Assembly (NCBI RefSeq): GCF_003258835.1
Contig: NZ_NPEV01000033.1
Coordinates: 1-60,674 of the forward strand
DNA from: Rhodobium orientis
GTDB lineage: Bacteria > Pseudomonadota > Alphaproteobacteria > Rhizobiales > Rhodobiaceae
Length of the DNA stretch: 60,674 nucleotides
Direction: 5' to 3'
The translations under genes and the position numbers were made by a program. The notes under the pieces were generated by a model. That model was given only the letters and a program-made list of their open reading frames with translations. It did no database searches and was not told where the DNA came from. Of this stretch, positions 53,051 to 60,674 are shown one piece after another; within the stretch, counting starts at the first letter, position 1, and each line of letters starts with the position of its first letter.

Positions 53051-53109
53051 ATCGTTCTCCTCATGGAACGATAAGTGCCAAAATTGCCCACTACAGGCAA
53101 GATCGTTCC
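53051..53109. promoter_or_regulatory. LysR operator region with three ATCGTTC boxes
   Basis: Three copies of the same word: ATCGTTC at 53051-53057, its complement GAACGAT at 53066-53072, and ATCGTTC at 53102-53108. Between them TTGCC (53084-53088) and GGCAA (53096-53100) form a LysR-type dyad. The first box begins three bases from the LysR ATG, suggesting autorepression. Confidence 0.7.
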
Positions 53110-53159
53110 GTGAGTATCTCCATGTCATCGGCAATCGGGCCGTCAGGCAGGAGAGTGAA

Positions 53160-53912
53160 ATGACACATAGCTTCGAGAACAAGGTCGTCGTCGTCACTGG
53201 TGGCACCAGTGGGATCGGGATTGCAACGGCAAGGGCCTTCGCATCGGCGGGGGCATCGGTCTTCGTCACCGGCCGCCGCCAGGCGACGCTCGACGATGCC
53301 GTCAAGTCCATCGGTGGGCGGGTGACCGGCGTGCAGGGAGATATGTCCGTTCTGGCCGATATCGACCGCCTCTATGACGCAGTCCAGCAGCAGCACGCGC
53401 AGATCGACGTGATCTTCGCCAATGCCGGCGGAGGCTCCTTTGCCCCGCTCGGCGAGATCAGCGAACAGCACTATCAGCAGACATTCGACACCAACGTGAA
53501 AGGTGTCCTCTTCACCGTGCAAAAGGCGCTGCCGCTCCTGCGCGACGGGGCCTCGATCATCCTGACCTCTTCGACCACGGGCACCGCGGGCACGCCAAGC
53601 TTCAGCGTCTATTCCGCAACCAAGGCCGCAGTGCGCAATTTTGCCCGCAGCTGGATACTCGATCTGAAGGATCGCAACATCCGCGTCAATGTCGTTAGCC
53701 CTGGACTGACCGAGACCGCAGGCCTGAACGACCTGTTCGGCGGCGGCGAACAGGCTGCGGGCATCAAGAAGCAATTCCTTGGCAACATTCCCTCTGGCCG
53801 GATCGGTCAGCCGGAAGACATCGCCGGCGCAGTGCTCTTCCTCGCCTCCGAGGATTCGAGCTTCGTCAACGGCGTCGAATTGTTCGTCGATGGCGGCATG
53901 AACCAGGTGTGA
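53160..53912 (+). CDS. short-chain dehydrogenase/reductase
   Basis: 250 residues from ATG 53160 (GGAGAG upstream). Cofactor motif TGGTSGIG, then NAG in FANAGGG and the catalytic YSATK; IILTSSTTG is the Ser strand. NAD(P)-dependent oxidoreductase of unknown substrate. Divergent from the LysR gene and probably controlled by it. Confidence 0.95.
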   Translation: MTHSFENKVVVVTGGTSGIGIATARAFASAGASVFVTGRRQATLDDAVKSIGGRVTGVQGDMSVLADIDRLYDAVQQQHAQIDVIFANAGGGSFAPLGEISEQHYQQTFDTNVKGVLFTVQKALPLLRDGASIILTSSTTGTAGTPSFSVYSATKAAVRNFARSWILDLKDRNIRVNVVSPGLTETAGLNDLFGGGEQAAGIKKQFLGNIPSGRIGQPEDIAGAVLFLASEDSSFVNGVELFVDGGMNQV

Positions 53913-54002
53913 ATCCGGATGGACAAGGCGGTCCGAGCCGACATCCGGTTTGGCCGTCTCGCCCATGCTCTCGCTTCAATACCGTCTCAAGGAGTACCTC
54001 CA

Positions 54003-54173
54003 GTGGATATCGGAATTCTGGGCGCAGCGACGGTCGGACAAGCCCGCGCCCGGCACCTGGCCGATACCGGGCATGATGAGACCGTCGCCAATAGTCGCGG
54101 CCCCGAAAGCCTGCGCGAGGTCTCACGCAACTGGAAAGCCGGGTTACCGCCGGTCACGTCGGGGATGCGCTGA
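54003..54173 (+). pseudogene. truncated NADPH-F420 reductase-like fragment
   Basis: Starts at a GTG (54003) with AAGGAG eight bases upstream. DIGILGAATVGQARARHLAD and ANSRGPESL are the N-terminal nucleotide-binding part of NADP-dependent F420 oxidoreductase-like proteins, which are ~200 residues. Coding ends after 56 residues. A remnant. Confidence 0.65.
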
Positions 54174-54283
54174 ACGACCCGGTCGCATCGGTTCGCCGGC
54201 GACCGGCGGGATGCTCGGAGACCACCGCCGCGCGGGCGTGGAGGCAATAGCGGCGGCGGGCGCGCCGGAGTTCGCGGTCCGGG

Positions 54284-55606
54284 TCAGGCGGCGCTCTGGT
54301 CGGAGAGGCCGGCCGGGCGGCTGACGACCACCCGGTTTCTGCCGTTGGATTTCGCCTCATAGAGCGCCGCGTCGGCGTTCTCGACGACCCGGTTCTGATC
54401 AAGGTCATCGGATGCTTCGGACACGCCGATGCTGATGGTCACGCCAAGGCTCTTGTCGTCGACCGCCACCTGCATGGCTTCGGCCGCCCGCCGGAGGCGT
54501 TCCGCGATGGCGCGTGCGGCACTGCGGTCGGTCTTCGGCAGAATGACGGCAAACTCCTCGCCGCCGATCCGGAACACCTGATCGGACGGCCTCTTGTGAT
54601 GGGAAATCACGTTGCCGAGGGTCCGCAGCACCTCGTCGCCCGCGGCATGGCCGTAGGTGTCGTTGACGCGCTTGAACCGGTCGATGTCGATGGCCAAGAG
54701 GCAGCACGGCTCGCCATAACGCTCAAAACGCGCCCAGGCTTCGCGGAACGCCTGATCGAAGGCGCGCCGGTTGTTGAGGCCGGTGAGGCTGTCCAGGTGG
54801 GCCAAAGCCGCCAGGGCCTCTTCGGACTCGCGGATGCGGCCGATCATGTGATTGAACTCGTCTGCCACGCGCCGCAGTTCGGGCGGCACCTGGACGTCGA
54901 TCCGGTGGTCGCGGTTGCCCCGGGCAAAAATCGCCGCGCCGGCGACCAGACGATCCACGCTCGCGCCGATGATGCGACCGATGATGAACACGCCGCAGAT
55001 GATCGCCAGCAACGAAATCCCGCCGGCAATGCCGGCGATCCACAACGACCGCTCATAGGCCAGGACGGCGACGTCATGGTCTTTTTGGATGGCACCGCTC
55101 AATTGGCCGAAGGCTGCCTGGAGCTTGTCCGAGGTCGCGACGATTTCGCCATGAAACCGCTCCATGGCTTCGATCCGCCGCGGGTCGGCGGGGTCAATCG
55201 GCGACGAGATCAGGCGCGTGGCCAGCGCATCGGCCGAGGTCCAGCTCTCACGGGCCCTTCGCACCACCGTCTGCGTTGTGGGATCTTCCTCCACCGCGTC
55301 GAGAAGCCCGGCAAATCCGGCTTCGATCTGCGCGCGAAAGCTCTGATATGCCTGCCGGTGGAGCGGATTGCCGTCCTCGACATACTCATCGACGGGCGTC
55401 AGCGTATTCCAGATCAGAAGCTCCAGCCTCTGGGCGGGAACGATCTGATGGCGTTGCCGGAAGGCAACGTCGTGAACGGGCGCGATCACGCCCCGATCGA
55501 GCAGCACGTAGCCGACGCTTGCCGATATCGCGAGCGGTGCCAATGCGAGGATCATCCCGACGGTAATCCAGAACCGCAGGGATTTGCCCTTCAAGGTCTC
55601 TTTCAT
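54284..55606 (-). CDS. membrane-bound diguanylate cyclase
   Basis: 440 residues. Two transmembrane helices (about 11-31 and 190-210) enclose a periplasmic sensor of helical type; a HAMP segment follows, then a GGDEF domain with active site RIGGEEFAVI. RPSD lies five residues before GGEEF, which is the inhibitory c-di-GMP I-site. Predicted active cyclase under product control. Sensor ligand unknown. Confidence 0.95.
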   Translation of the reverse strand: MKETLKGKSLRFWITVGMILALAPLAISASVGYVLLDRGVIAPVHDVAFRQRHQIVPAQRLELLIWNTLTPVDEYVEDGNPLHRQAYQSFRAQIEAGFAGLLDAVEEDPTTQTVVRRARESWTSADALATRLISSPIDPADPRRIEAMERFHGEIVATSDKLQAAFGQLSGAIQKDHDVAVLAYERSLWIAGIAGGISLLAIICGVFIIGRIIGASVDRLVAGAAIFARGNRDHRIDVQVPPELRRVADEFNHMIGRIRESEEALAALAHLDSLTGLNNRRAFDQAFREAWARFERYGEPCCLLAIDIDRFKRVNDTYGHAAGDEVLRTLGNVISHHKRPSDQVFRIGGEEFAVILPKTDRSAARAIAERLRRAAEAMQVAVDDKSLGVTISIGVSEASDDLDQNRVVENADAALYEAKSNGRNRVVVSRPAGLSDQSAA

Positions 55607-56013
55607 CGATCGCGCTCTTTCGGGCCGGTCTCAAGTGATGAAGTCCCTGACGACGAATCTTCAGCCTACACAACCGGCCTGTCCAAGCGGTTAACCGAAC
55701 CGATAAGATTAAACGGACACTTTTCATAAGAAATAGGATGGCGTCATAGCCATTCCGGCATCGACGCTCTCCTCCACCAAACGCTAGCAACGCTCCCGCC
55801 GCCCTCAAGGTCAGGCCCTCTGCGGCTGGCTCCGCCACCCTCGACCGCTTGCCTGGACCCGATCGCCGGCCGGGACGGGCCGAACCAGTCGGCCCGTCCG
55901 CACGGTTTTTCACTCTCGGGTCGGAGAAGCTTCCAATCTCCGGCTCGGGCGATGCGCCCGCCGATTGGACGAGAGCGCCGAAGCGGCGCATCGTCGGGGT
56001 TTGGGCGACCGGG
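55607..56013. other. intergenic region with dispersed repeat
   Basis: About 400 bases between the cyclase gene start and the end of the DUF1236 gene. Apart from the repeat at 55772-55847 I see no gene. Confidence 0.5.
55772..55847 (+). repeat. dispersed intergenic repeat, copy 2
   Basis: Copy of the element at 33029-33103, same first ~30 bases, then diverged with the stem (CAAGG, GGCC...) partly kept. Confidence 0.75.
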
Positions 56014-56475
56014 CTAGTTGCGAACGACGCCGATGACGTTGCCGGTCTGCGAGTCCACGATCAGCGTGTGACCGTTGACGTTGGCGTATGCGTAGGTCGG
56101 ATAGTCCGGAACCCGGATGACCTCAACCGTCGACGGCAGCGGCTGGCCGATGATCACCGGCCCATCGACCGTTACGGCGGGAGCCGGCTGCTCCAGCGCA
56201 TAGACGCCGACGCGGGACGGGACTTCCTTGACGACATAGGGCTCCGGCGGGGGAGCCGTGGTGGCCTCGGCGTTGTCCTCGACCTTGTCGGCGGAGGCCC
56301 CGATCGTGCCGCCGGCGATGGCGCCGATGATGGCACCCGGAGGGCCGCCGATGACCGCGCCGGCGACGGCGCCGCCGGCAACACCGGTGATGGTCGCATC
56401 CTGGGCGGAGACGGGCGTTGCGGCGACGGCGGCAAGCAGAACGGCGGCCGACGTGGCGGTGGCGAATTTCAACAT
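56014..56475 (-). CDS. secreted DUF1236-type glycine-zipper protein
   Basis: 153 residues from ATG 56475 with signal peptide MLKFATATSAAVLLAAVAAT and VSAQ cleavage. A glycine-zipper segment AGGAVAGAVIGGPPGAIIGA follows, then a Pro-rich linker and a C-terminal DUF1236-like PDYPTYAYANVNGHTLIVD. Longer upstream reading rejected for lack of signal. Periplasmic or outer-membrane, common in Hyphomicrobiales. Confidence 0.85.
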   Translation of the reverse strand: MLKFATATSAAVLLAAVAATPVSAQDATITGVAGGAVAGAVIGGPPGAIIGAIAGGTIGASADKVEDNAEATTAPPPEPYVVKEVPSRVGVYALEQPAPAVTVDGPVIIGQPLPSTVEVIRVPDYPTYAYANVNGHTLIVDSQTGNVIGVVRN

Positions 56476-56845
56476 CTTCACTATCTCCTCGTTGTAGAGC
56501 GATGGCAAAAGAACGCCGCCCAGCGAGGAACGTTCCCGCCAAAGACTCACATTCCATTTCAAATTATTTCTTCTTTTTCCGGAAACCCTCACGATATACG
56601 TTTACTGACAAACAAACTGTGTCAACTGACTTTCATCAAAACTGTTCAAGCCCGAGCATCGCGCAATATGTCTCGCCATCTATTTGAAACAGGCGATCGA
56701 TGCGGAATGGCACCTTGCCTGGCCGCGCCCATTTTCGCCCGACCAATCCCGTCCATTTAATATGCATGCATAAAATTTAGGCTTGAGCGGTGCAAAATGG
56801 CATGCAATATATCTGCCTAGAACGCCATTTTGGATTGGAGCCGCC
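56476..56845. other. divergent promoter gap
   Basis: 370 bases between two divergent genes, AT-rich near 56560-56640. It should contain both promoters; nothing else seen. Confidence 0.4.
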
Positions 56846-58030
56846 TTGTCGACCGCCCGTGAGCCTCTTCTTCAGACCCGCCTTCTGCACAGCGGGCGCT
56901 GCGGCCCGACCGTCAATGCGCCGGTCACCCGGGCGTCGACGATCCTCTTCGACACCGTCGCCGAGCTGACCGAGGCCAAGGCGAAGCGCTTCGACAAGGG
57001 CACGACCTTCTACGGCCGCTTCGGCACGCCGGACGTCTTCGCCTTCGAGGATGCCGTCAGCGTGCTTGAGGGCGGCACGGCCTCGCTGTGCGTCCCCTCG
57101 GGCCTCGCCGCCTGCGTGCTGCCGCTGGTCGCGTTCCTTGCGCCCGGCGACCATCTGCTGGTGGTCGATAGCGTCTACGAGCCCGCCCGCACCAGCTTGG
57201 ACAAGTTCATCGCCCGGGCCGGTGTCGACGTCACCTTCTACGACCCGCGCATCGGCGCCGGCATTGCCGAACTGATCACGCCGAAGACGCGGATGGTCTA
57301 TCTGGAAAGCCCTGGCTCGCTGACGTTCGAGGTCCAGGACATCCCCGCCATCACGGCGGTGGCCCGCGAGCGCGGCATCCTGACGATGTGCGACAACACC
57401 TGGGCGACCGGCGTTTTCCATCGCCCGCTCGACCTCGGCGTCGACATCGTGGTGCAGGCGGCGACCAAATATGTGGTCGGCCACTCCGACGCGGTGCTGG
57501 GCCTTTTGACGGTCGGCGACCCAAGCCTGCACCGGGCGCTGCGCGAGGCAGCGAACTGGCTCGGCTATAACGTCTCGCCCGACGATGTGTACCTGGCGGC
57601 GCGCGGCCTGCGCAGCCTCGGCGCCCGTCTGCGGCAACATCACGAAACGGGCCTGGCGCTGGCGCGCTGGCTGGAGACCCATCCCGGCATTGCCCGGGTG
57701 ATCCATCCCGGCCTCGCCTCAAGCCCGGAACATGCGCTCTGGAAGAGGGACTTTTCCGGCGCATCCGGTCTCTTTGCGGTGCTCCTCGATACAGAGGACG
57801 CCGATAGTGCCATCCGCTTTGTCGAGGCTCTCTCGATCTTTGCGATGGGCTTTTCCTGGGGAGGATACGAAAGCCTGGTTCTGATCGGCGATCCGGCGCA
57901 TGCCCGATCGGCGACGGAATGGCCGGAAAAACGGATGCTCGTGCGCCTGCATGCAGGGCTCGAGGATGCCGAAGACCTCAAGGCCGATCTGGAGGGTGCC
58001 TTGAAGATCGCGGGTCTGGACCGCTCCTGA
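56846..58030 (+). CDS. metC: cystathionine beta-lyase
   Basis: 394 residues from a TTG at 56846 with GGAG upstream; the longer upstream reading is poor. Cys/Met metabolism PLP enzyme: RFGTPDVFAFEDAVSVLEGG, the PLP Lys in VQAATKYVVGHSD and late GFSWGGYESL, which is the pattern of MetC rather than of gamma-synthase. Splits cystathionine to homocysteine, pyruvate and ammonia. Followed by a TRAP transporter that might import a related substrate. Confidence 0.9.
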   Translation: MSTAREPLLQTRLLHSGRCGPTVNAPVTRASTILFDTVAELTEAKAKRFDKGTTFYGRFGTPDVFAFEDAVSVLEGGTASLCVPSGLAACVLPLVAFLAPGDHLLVVDSVYEPARTSLDKFIARAGVDVTFYDPRIGAGIAELITPKTRMVYLESPGSLTFEVQDIPAITAVARERGILTMCDNTWATGVFHRPLDLGVDIVVQAATKYVVGHSDAVLGLLTVGDPSLHRALREAANWLGYNVSPDDVYLAARGLRSLGARLRQHHETGLALARWLETHPGIARVIHPGLASSPEHALWKRDFSGASGLFAVLLDTEDADSAIRFVEALSIFAMGFSWGGYESLVLIGDPAHARSATEWPEKRMLVRLHAGLEDAEDLKADLEGALKIAGLDRS

Positions 58031-58097
58031 TCCGCAACTGCTGCAACCCCACGACCGCGTCGGCACAGGCGCGGCTTCCAGGAAGAAAGAGGAACGA

Positions 58098-59087
58098 ATG
58101 CGCCACAGCATCCGAAATGCACTTGCCAAGGCTGCGGTCTGCGCCGCGCTGTGCGCCGCCATGCCCGCCCAGGCGCAAACCAATGTCGAATGGGCGGCCG
58201 GGTCCCCGGGTGGCAGCTGGTTCACGATCGTGACCGGATTGTCCAACATCGTCATGGAGGACAACTCCGATATCGCGATCCGCGTCGTTCCCGGCGGCGG
58301 GCGCGACAATCCTTCGTCGATCCAGGCCGGGATCAGCCAGATGGGCATGGGTATCGACTTTCTCGCCGCCGCCGCCCTCAAGGGCCAGGACCCCTATGAG
58401 GGCAAGCCCCACGACAAGCTGATGTCGATGGGCGGCACCTGGGCGCCGGCCGAATTCCATGTCATCGTCGATGCCGACGAAACCCGCTCGCTGGCCGAGA
58501 TCTTCGCCGATCCGAGCATTCGCGTCGGCACCTCGCCGAAGGCGACGTCGGAAGAGCTGACCCTGCAGCGGGTCCTGGCCTTCTACAAGAACGACGGCGA
58601 CGCCATCGCCAAGGGCGGCGGAACCGTCATCAACGGCACCTACAGCCAGCTCGTCTCGGCCTTCCAGGACAACCAGATCGACGTCCTGTTCGGGGCCGGC
58701 AGCGCGCCGACCGGCATCGCCCTTGAGGTGGAGGCCGGCCGCCGGGACGCCAAGCTCGTCGCCTTCCCGCCCAAGCTGATGGACTACCTGTCCACCTCCT
58801 TCGGCTACGGCAAGGGCACGATTCCCGCGGCCAGCTACCAGAAGCTCCAGGCCGGCGGCGCGGCCCTCTCCGTCACCACCATGGAGGCGCTGATCCTCGT
58901 CTCCTCGGACGTGCCGGAGGACGTCGTCTACAAGATGACCAAGACGCTGATCGAGAACCGCGACCGCTTCCCCAACATCTATAAGGGCCTCAGCGGATAC
59001 GATCCGGCCCTGGCCTGGCAGAACCAGCCGGTTCCCCTGCATCCCGGCGCCGCCAAGGCCTACAAGGAACTGGGCTTCATGAAGTGA
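58098..59087 (+). CDS. TAXI-type TRAP transporter solute-binding protein
   Basis: 329 residues. Signal peptide ending PAQAQ, then WAAGSPGGSWFTIVTGL and VVPGGGRDNPSSIQAGI, the TAXI family pattern. Binds an organic anion (often glutamate or a relative) in the periplasm and feeds the permease. Sits between metC and the permease gene on the same strand. Confidence 0.92.
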   Translation: MRHSIRNALAKAAVCAALCAAMPAQAQTNVEWAAGSPGGSWFTIVTGLSNIVMEDNSDIAIRVVPGGGRDNPSSIQAGISQMGMGIDFLAAAALKGQDPYEGKPHDKLMSMGGTWAPAEFHVIVDADETRSLAEIFADPSIRVGTSPKATSEELTLQRVLAFYKNDGDAIAKGGGTVINGTYSQLVSAFQDNQIDVLFGAGSAPTGIALEVEAGRRDAKLVAFPPKLMDYLSTSFGYGKGTIPAASYQKLQAGGAALSVTTMEALILVSSDVPEDVVYKMTKTLIENRDRFPNIYKGLSGYDPALAWQNQPVPLHPGAAKAYKELGFMK

Positions 59088-59094
59088 TCCGCCG

Positions 59095-59123
59095 GCCGGG
59101 GGCGGCGTCGCACCGCCCCCGGC
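59095..59123 (+). terminator. GC-rich hairpin between binding protein and permease
   Basis: Perfect 11-base stem GCCGGGGGCGG / CCGCCCCCGGC around a 7-base loop, without a T-run. Likely an mRNA-stabilising or attenuating hairpin giving more binding protein than permease. Confidence 0.6.
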
Positions 59124-59160
59124 GTTTCCCGAAACCGAGACGCTGCACGGGGAGCTTGAC

Positions 59161-60674
59161 ATGCGAGAGCTGACGGGCCCGACGCGATACATCGTTCGCT
59201 GCTGGCTCGCGGTGACGGCCGCGGTCCACTTCTACTTCACCTTCGCAGGCTTTCCCGAGCCGCTGAAGCTCGCCAGCCTGCACCTGGCGCTGGCCGTGCC
59301 ACCGGTCTTTCTGATCTATCCGGCCCGGCGCTCCTCGCCGCGCTCCCGCCCCAGCGTGGTCGACGCCGTGCTCGCCTTCCTGGCGCTGCTGCCGTCGGTC
59401 TACATCTATCTGAACACCGCGCGGATCTATGCGCGCAGCCCCTTCCTCGACGCCCCGACGACGGTCGAGCTGGTGCTCGGCACGGTCATGACCCTCATCG
59501 TGCTGGAGGCCGTGCGACGGGCACTGTCCATGGCGCTCTCGATCCTGGTCGGCATCGTCATCGCCTACATGTTCGTGTGCGATCTGCTGCCGGGCATCTG
59601 GTACTACCGCGACCTGCCGTTCGCCCAGGTCGTCGACATCACCTATCTGATGAACGGCAGCGGGCTCTACGGGCAGCTCACCGGGATTTCCGCCACCGTC
59701 GTCGCCTCCTTCCTGGTCTTCGGTGCGTTCCTGCAGGCAAGCGGCATGGGCCGCCTGTTCATGAACCTCGGAACGTTCCTTGCCGGGCGTTATGCCGGAG
59801 GCCCGGCCAAAGTGGCCGTGGTGGAGTCGGGCCTGTTCGGCATGACCAGCGGCTCGTCGGTGGCCAACGTCGTCGTCACGGGCGGCGTCACCATCCCGGA
59901 AATGAAGCGGCTCGGCTTCACGCCGCAACTCGCGGGCGGCATCGAGGCCGCCTCCAGCGTCGGCGGACTGATCATGCCGCCGATCATGGGTGCCGCCGCC
60001 TTCGTCATGGCCGAGATGATCTCGGTTCCCTATCTCAGCATCGTCCAGTCGGCGATCCTCGGCGCCTTCCTCTACTATCTCGGCATCTTCGTGTCCGTCC
60101 ATTTCCAGTCGAAGCGGCTGGGCATCGATGCGCTGGCGAAGGACGAGATCGCCGGCGTGCGGGACATCCTGAAGGACATCCATTTCGCCATCCCGCTGGT
60201 CGTCCTCCTGACGCTGATGACCATGGGCTTTTCGCCCTATTTCGCGGCGTTCTGGGGAACGATCGCGGTCGTTGCGAGCGCCTGGCTGCGAAGCCACAGC
60301 AGGATGGGTCCGGCCACGATCCTGAACGCGCTGGTCGATGCCGGCGCAACGATCGGCGTCATCGCCGTGGCGGTCGCGGCCGCCGGCATCATCACCGCCG
60401 GCCTCACCAGCACCGGGCTCCTGATCGCCTTCACCGGCATCATCAAGATGCTCGCCGGCGACTCCCTGCTGCTCCTGGTCCTGCTCGTCGCCGTGAGCTG
60501 CCTGTTCCTCGGCATGGGCGTGCCGACGACGCCGGCCTATATCGTCACCGCCGCGATCGGTGCCCCGCTGCTGGCCGAGCAGTCGTCGGCCTCGCTGATG
60601 GCGATCCATCTCTTCGTTCTCTATTTCGCGGTGCTGGCCGATGCCACGCCGCCGGTCGCCGCCGCCTCCTATGC
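59161..60674 (+). CDS. TRAP transporter fused permease (partial)
   Basis: Frame opens at ATG 59161 (GGGGAG upstream) and is still open at the window end, 504 residues in. Multi-span protein with fused small (4-helix) and large permease parts; GLFGMTSGSSVANVVVTGG, SVGGLIMPPIMGAAAFVMAE and GMGVPTTPAYIVTAA are TRAP DctM-type blocks. Works with the TAXI binding protein just upstream. Confidence 0.93.
   Translation, partial: MRELTGPTRYIVRCWLAVTAAVHFYFTFAGFPEPLKLASLHLALAVPPVFLIYPARRSSPRSRPSVVDAVLAFLALLPSVYIYLNTARIYARSPFLDAPTTVELVLGTVMTLIVLEAVRRALSMALSILVGIVIAYMFVCDLLPGIWYYRDLPFAQVVDITYLMNGSGLYGQLTGISATVVASFLVFGAFLQASGMGRLFMNLGTFLAGRYAGGPAKVAVVESGLFGMTSGSSVANVVVTGGVTIPEMKRLGFTPQLAGGIEAASSVGGLIMPPIMGAAAFVMAEMISVPYLSIVQSAILGAFLYYLGIFVSVHFQSKRLGIDALAKDEIAGVRDILKDIHFAIPLVVLLTLMTMGFSPYFAAFWGTIAVVASAWLRSHSRMGPATILNALVDAGATIGVIAVAVAAAGIITAGLTSTGLLIAFTGIIKMLAGDSLLLLVLLVAVSCLFLGMGVPTTPAYIVTAAIGAPLLAEQSSASLMAIHLFVLYFAVLADATPPVAAASY

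Noticed and set aside
54596-55729. Plus-strand frame (377 aa)
   Set aside because: Shadow of the diguanylate cyclase gene, no domain visible.
57978-59192. Minus-strand frame (404 aa)
   Set aside because: Shadow of the TAXI binding protein gene.
59077-60609. Long minus-strand frame (510 aa)
   Set aside because: Shadow of the TRAP permease; repetitive His/Asp/Arg/Gly content typical of GC-rich antisense frames.

Overview
The window looks like an accessory-rich stretch of an alphaproteobacterial chromosome, most likely Hyphomicrobiales (Rhizobiales). The reasons are the mostly GC-rich coding sequence, DUF3768 and DUF1236 family proteins, a TAXI-type TRAP transporter, and a tRNA-Phe 3' end of alphaproteobacterial type used as an attachment site. 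Genus cannot be fixed from sequence alone. No complete rRNA or tRNA gene is present.

Left part (1-26.1 kb). After a small secreted protein comes a dead IS481-like element (1737-2788). It abuts a tightly overlapping five-gene minus-strand operon (9504 to 2786): NADAR N-glycosidase, SIS-HAD fusion, phosphoribosyltransferase-like protein, P-loop ATPase and an unrecognised 388-aa protein. I infer a nucleotide or ribosyl-metabolite based conflict system and know of no experimental description of this exact gene set. Then follow a small membrane protein, a Tn3-type resolvase and a complete type III-B (Cmr) CRISPR-Cas locus. That locus has cas6, cas2 and a reverse transcriptase-Cas1 fusion in one operon, a 7-repeat array (14423-14873) firing the other way, and cmr1-cmr2-cmr3-cmr4-cmr5-cmr6-csx16 plus a two-helix membrane protein in a second operon. 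Cas10 keeps its GGDD cyclase motif but has no N-terminal HD domain, and no CARF effector is encoded, so the membrane protein is the obvious candidate effector. The part ends in decayed virD4/traG and IS3 remnants and a tyrosine integrase.

Middle island (26149-52119). A 96/97-bp direct repeat starting in a tRNA-Phe 3' end flanks a ~26-kb island with its own P4-type integrase next to the left copy. Cargo in order: an AT-rich sodium/solute symporter-like protein with a partner membrane protein; a short tyrosine recombinase with two palindromic sites; two lipoproteins; a DinJ-YafQ toxin-antitoxin pair; an XRE regulator with a RuvC-like protein; a large serine recombinase; a TraG-type ATPase; a small radical-SAM RiPP cluster (Cys-rich precursor, SPASM maturase, methyltransferase); DUF3768; a replication-relaxation protein with a second conjugation-type ATPase and a membrane protein; an AlpA-like regulator; and a five-gene double-GTPase conflict system (metallophosphoesterase, GTPase-associated helical protein, two GTPases, GAP1-like protein).

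Right part (52.1-60.7 kb). Ordinary chromosomal genes: a LysR regulator divergent from an SDR oxidoreductase, a truncated F420-reductase-like fragment, a GGDEF diguanylate cyclase, a small secreted DUF1236 protein, cystathionine beta-lyase, and a TAXI TRAP transporter whose permease runs off the window end.

The strongest leads for something new are the NADAR/SIS-HAD/PRTase/ATPase operon, the double-GTPase operon, the RiPP cluster and the possible membrane effector of the Cmr system.
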